Shown here: piece after piece, positions 33,259-36,744 of the stretch
Layout: the number at the start of each line of letters is the position of its first letter
Numbering within the stretch: position 1 is the first letter of the stretch
Assembly: GCA_903862655.1 (NCBI GenBank)
Contig: CAIOZA010000116.1
Location: 1-36,744, forward strand
Origin: an uncultured Ignavibacteria bacterium
Lineage (GTDB): Bacteria > Bacteroidota > Ignavibacteria > Kapaibacteriales > UBA2268
Length of the DNA: 36,744 bases
Reading direction: 5' to 3'
Program-made: the position numbers and the translations under genes
The notes under the pieces: generated by a model
Told to the model about the DNA's origin: nothing
Databases searched by the model: none
Seen by the model: only the letters and a program-made list of their open reading frames with translations

Positions 33259-34767
33259 TTACTTCCCCATAAAAATATTAGCTGAGTAACTAGCCCATTT
33301 AACTATATCGTTAAAGAATATTCCCAAATATAATGTGGGTATTGCAAAAACAAATAATAATACAATAGAGGCAGGGGAATAAGTTAGTTTTGATTTATTA
33401 CTGTCGACGTCATTCAAATACATGTTTCTGAATATTTTAACATAATAGAAGAGTGAAATCACACTATTTATTACACCGACAACAGCTAACCAAATATACC
33501 CGGCTTTTACGACTGCTGAGAAAACATAAAGCTTCCCAATAAATCCGGCTGTTGGTGGAAGACCTGTTAAAGAGATTAGGAAAAGGGTCATGCAAATACC
33601 AAGTATCGGAGCTCTATAACCTAATCCATTATAATCATCAATTTCTTCAGAACCAATATTGTTCGCGATTAAAGCTACAACATAGAATGCGCCAAGGTTC
33701 ATTACCATATACATAAAGAAGTATATCAATACAGAAGCAACACCAGCATCATCCATGGTTGAAACTGCCATAAGCATATAACCTGCATGTGCAATCGATG
33801 AATAGGCAAGTATTCTCTTGACGTTAGTTTGCCACAGAGCAACAAGATTTCCTAATGTCATAGACAAAACAGCAAGTATCGCAATAACAAAGTGCCAGTC
33901 AATTGAACCGAGCAATGTCCAAACAGAATCATTACCAGGAACAGAATCTAAAAATGTAACCTTGAAAAACCTTAATAATATTGCAAAACCAGCAGCTTTA
34001 GATGCTACTGAAAGATAAGCTGTGATCGGAACCGGAGCACCCTCATAAACGTCAGGAGTCCAGAAATGGAATGGAACAGCTGAAATCTTATATCCAAATC
34101 CAGATAAAATCATAATTACAGATAAAAATAGAGCGAAATTATTAACTGGGTTCGCTGCTAAAAATCTATTAATCTCGAATAGATTCAAACTTCCTGTCAG
34201 TCCGAATAATATCGAAATACCATAAATCATGATTCCTGAAGAAACAGCTCCAAAAATTACATATTTTAATGATGCTTCACTAGCTCTTTTCACTTCTTTG
34301 GTATATCCAGCTAAAACGTATGAAGAAAGAGACATAGTCTCAATAGCAAGATAAATTATTATCAGATTAGATGAGCCTACCAGAAGGAACATCCCAAAAG
34401 CCATTCCAATAATTAAAGTAAAATATTCGCCGACTCCCTTTGCTTTTTCATATAATTCATTAGTAAAAAATGAAATTAATACTACGCCAATGCTTGATAG
34501 CAGTATCACCCATTTCATGAAAATGCCAAACTGATCAATAACAAACATATTTGAAAAAGCTGTCGACTGCATATTCATTTGTTTAAAAAGGAAGTACCCA
34601 GTCACCAGAAAACCAATAAGTGCGGTGTAACCAGTGAGGTTCTTGGATTTTTTAAACATAAGATCCAGTAACAAAGCAACCAGAAAAGCAATGACGAGTG
34701 CTGTTTCAGGAAGAAACATCGAGATGCTTTTGTTTAGCTCAGCTATGAATTGATCTAATCCTAACAT
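33259..34767 (-). CDS. nuoN: NADH-quinone oxidoreductase subunit N
   Basis: A 502-residue, multi-helix inner-membrane protein, the usual length for NuoN. It is one of the three antiporter-like subunits that pump protons in respiratory complex I. Recognisable family segments are IIIYLAIETMSLSSYVLAGY with the conserved Glu, RASEASLKYVIFGAVSSGIM with the conserved Lys, AVPFHFWTPDVYEGAPVPIT, and LLPPTAGFIGKLYVF-type sequence (TGLPPTAGFIGKLYVFSAVV). It is the last gene of the operon, 38 bases behind nuoM, and a terminator follows. No Shine-Dalgarno sequence is obvious before the ATG. Confidence 0.96.
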   Translation of the reverse strand: MLGLDQFIAELNKSISMFLPETALVIAFLVALLLDLMFKKSKNLTGYTALIGFLVTGYFLFKQMNMQSTAFSNMFVIDQFGIFMKWVILLSSIGVVLISFFTNELYEKAKGVGEYFTLIIGMAFGMFLLVGSSNLIIIYLAIETMSLSSYVLAGYTKEVKRASEASLKYVIFGAVSSGIMIYGISILFGLTGSLNLFEINRFLAANPVNNFALFLSVIMILSGFGYKISAVPFHFWTPDVYEGAPVPITAYLSVASKAAGFAILLRFFKVTFLDSVPGNDSVWTLLGSIDWHFVIAILAVLSMTLGNLVALWQTNVKRILAYSSIAHAGYMLMAVSTMDDAGVASVLIYFFMYMVMNLGAFYVVALIANNIGSEEIDDYNGLGYRAPILGICMTLFLISLTGLPPTAGFIGKLYVFSAVVKAGYIWLAVVGVINSVISLFYYVKIFRNMYLNDVDSNKSKLTYSPASIVLLFVFAIPTLYLGIFFNDIVKWASYSANIFMGK

Positions 34768-34805
34768 AATTATTTCTTTTTAATGATAAATTCAAATAAT
34801 AACAA

Positions 34806-36446
34806 TTACATACCCGATAAATGACCACCAATTTTTACAAATGGTCTCATAAATTCTACAAAATGATTAACAGATGCTGACATCATATCGATAATAGGGT
34901 TAGGCATAATACCAAGAAAAATAACAATAACCGCTAGAGGTATCAATGCTGTTAGCTCTCGGCCATTAATATCATCATGTTTATATTTTTTGCCAGTTGG
35001 ATCCCAAGGTCCTTGCCATCTTTCAGGAATCTGCCCGAAGAATACTTTCTGCAAAGCCCACAACATATATGCAGCACCCAGAATAATACCTAATCCGGAA
35101 ACCATTGTCAGCATTGGATAAGTATTAAATGCACCCAAGAAGACCATTGCCTCACTTATGAATCCGCTCATACCGGGTAAACCGATTGCAGCAAAGAATG
35201 CAATTGTCATTATACCGGTATAAACAGGCATCTTGTTTGCCATTCCACCGAATTCATCAAGACCGCGAGTATGGGCTCTATCATAAAGAACACCAACTAT
35301 CATAAAGAGCATTGCTGTGATGATTCCGTGATTGAACATCTGGAATATAGCACCAACAATACCTTCAGGTCTCATAGATGCCATTCCAAGCATGACATAA
35401 CCCATGTGAGAAACTGAAGAATATGCAATCAACTTCTTCAAATCGCGCTTACCGATTTTGAATTGTCCTAAGGCACAGAAAGCCCCATAGACAATACTTA
35501 TCATACCTATCCAGGCTATTAATCCCTGGAAGTACCCCACAGCATCAGGGAATATTGGGAACGCTATTCGGAGCATTCCATAAGTACCCATTTTCAAAAG
35601 AACACCGGCAAGAATAACAGATATCGGAGTAGGTGCTTCTACGTGTGCATCGGGCAACCAAGTATGGAAAGGGACAGATGGAACCTTAATTGCAAATCCA
35701 ATGAATAGAGCTATGAATGCAACATATCGAATTGATGTGTTGAACCCTCCAAATATGGAGTCTGAAGCAAAGTTAGCAGGATTCATCATGTCAAGCATAT
35801 TGAACGAACCTACACTTAAATAAAGTCCGATCATAACCAAAAGCATAAATACAGATCCGACCAAAGTATAGATAAAGAACTTGATAGCAGCATATTCTTT
35901 TCTCGGACCACCCCAAATTCCAATGAGGAAGTACATCGGAAGTAACATTAACTCCCAGAAAACATAGAACAGGAAGAAATCAAGAGAGTTGAACACTCCC
36001 ATCATTCCCGTATCTAGCAATAAATACATTGCAAAATAACCTTTGACTGCCTTTTCAATACCGAACGATGGGAAAACGGCAACAAAACAAATAATAGCTG
36101 TTAGAAGAACCATTGGGGCACTTATGCCGTCAATTCCCATAAAATACTCAATATGGATATTGCCAATAAGTGGCAACGAAGCTTTAATCCATGTAAATTT
36201 TTCAATGAACTGAAAGCCACTCTGCTGGTTTACGCCAGTCATGCCATTATTATAATTCAAGAAAATAATAACGGCTAAAATCAATTGAATAAATGTAATT
36301 CCAACTGAAGTCCATCTAATGAGCATATTTGAACGTTTCTTAGTCTCCTCATCTTTGCCAGATGGGATAAGCCAGACAATCAACATACCCAGTATTGGTA
36401 AAAAAGTTATCCAGGTTAAAATTGGAAAGCCTATGGACCCTTGCAT
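34806..36446 (-). CDS. nuoM: NADH-quinone oxidoreductase subunit M
   Basis: A 546-residue membrane subunit of complex I with about 14 helices and proton-channel residues. The family marks are FYVFWELMLLPMYFLIGIWG with the key Glu, the KVPSVPFHTWLPDAHVEAPT loop with conserved Lys and His, KLIAYSSVSHMGYVMLG, and MFNHGIITAMLFMIVGVLYD. A strong GGAGG lies four bases before the ATG. It follows nuoL by 47 bases and precedes nuoN by 38, the usual L-M-N order. Confidence 0.97.
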   Translation of the reverse strand: MQGSIGFPILTWITFLPILGMLIVWLIPSGKDEETKKRSNMLIRWTSVGITFIQLILAVIIFLNYNNGMTGVNQQSGFQFIEKFTWIKASLPLIGNIHIEYFMGIDGISAPMVLLTAIICFVAVFPSFGIEKAVKGYFAMYLLLDTGMMGVFNSLDFFLFYVFWELMLLPMYFLIGIWGGPRKEYAAIKFFIYTLVGSVFMLLVMIGLYLSVGSFNMLDMMNPANFASDSIFGGFNTSIRYVAFIALFIGFAIKVPSVPFHTWLPDAHVEAPTPISVILAGVLLKMGTYGMLRIAFPIFPDAVGYFQGLIAWIGMISIVYGAFCALGQFKIGKRDLKKLIAYSSVSHMGYVMLGMASMRPEGIVGAIFQMFNHGIITAMLFMIVGVLYDRAHTRGLDEFGGMANKMPVYTGIMTIAFFAAIGLPGMSGFISEAMVFLGAFNTYPMLTMVSGLGIILGAAYMLWALQKVFFGQIPERWQGPWDPTGKKYKHDDINGRELTALIPLAVIVIFLGIMPNPIIDMMSASVNHFVEFMRPFVKIGGHLSGM

Positions 36447-36493
36447 TAATCCTCCGGATGTAATATCTTATATTATAAATTATTTACTAAATA

Positions 36494-36744
36494 TTATATT
36501 AAAAAGTAGATCAAGAATATAATTCCTAAAAGTACAAGCACAACGTAAGATTGAACCCGGCCTGTTTGAATTTTCCTCAGTGTACCACCTAATAATCCTG
36601 TTACATTTGCTGTAAGGTTAACAAAACCATCGACAACATATAAATCAAAGAATCCAATGAAATATGATGTTAATCTTGTAACTGTTGCAGTTAAATTTAC
36701 TATACCATCTACGAATTTATTATCAAACCATCCAAACAGTTTAG
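36494..36744 (-). CDS. nuoL: NADH-quinone oxidoreductase subunit L, C-terminal part
   Basis: The minus strand from the right edge is open for 82 codons, ending at TAA (36496-36494). It reads KLFGWFDNKFVDGIVNLTAT, later FFDLYVVDGFVNLTANVTGL, and ends with 'RKIQTGRVQSYVVLVLLGIIFLIYFLI'. The 'D...VDG.VN....' segments and the 'lQTG.VQ.Y.......' final helix are characteristic of the NuoL C-terminus. The gene continues beyond the window. Position directly upstream of nuoM supports the call. Confidence 0.92.
   Translation of the reverse strand, partial: KLFGWFDNKFVDGIVNLTATVTRLTSYFIGFFDLYVVDGFVNLTANVTGLLGGTLRKIQTGRVQSYVVLVLLGIIFLIYFLI

Overview
The window is AT-rich chromosomal DNA from a member of the Bacteroidota/Chlorobiota side of the FCB group. 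The evidence is a cluster of exported proteins with type IX secretion (T9SS)-style C-terminal domains, an OmpA-type outer-membrane protein, long modular beta-repeat surface proteins, and an nuoL-nuoM-nuoN run. Several genes have clear Shine-Dalgarno sequences (nuoM, the start at 21111), which is uncommon in typical Bacteroidia. That fits an Ignavibacteria- or Kapabacteria-like lineage better, but this placement is inference.

Layout. (1) 1-2980 is the edge of a mobile region: the 3' end of an IS3-family element, two small helix-turn-helix genes (one apparently cut by the IS), an RteC-like gene and a tyrosine recombinase, all four on the minus strand. Four phased RAGTAACA repeats lie just beyond the recombinase. 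(2) 2981-5449 is housekeeping: purE and glutamine-dependent nadE. (3) 5506-6821 holds two NarL-type response regulators. The second has lost its DNA-binding domain, and a stop-riddled remnant of one seems to follow it. (4) 6955-30230 is one long plus-strand block of exported proteins: a tail-fibre/C1q-like protein, a 4139-residue modular giant, a ~737-residue relative, a dockerin-like-tailed protein, a protein with a T9SS-like tail, a secreted WD40 propeller with a T9SS tail, and an OmpA-family protein. (5) 30399-32603 is a CHASE/PAS membrane sensor whose histidine-kinase half lacks the phospho-acceptor histidine. (6) 32604-33258 is a gene-free gap with one intrinsic terminator at each end. 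(7) 33259-36744 is the minus-strand end of the complex I operon: nuoL (partial), nuoM, nuoN.

The most interesting part is 8383-30230. The giant and its neighbour share a 'FYS..GnW....tWS' module and end in the same short signature, NNCGx[IV]EIG, with the cysteine eighth from the C-terminus in both. Neither ends in the usual T9SS tail, although two proteins encoded downstream do. Strong hairpins sit in the two gaps between the three largest genes. I read this as a surface filament or adhesin apparatus with an OmpA-type anchor and an accessory propeller. The response regulators and degenerate sensor on either side may control it, but nothing in the sequence proves that link.
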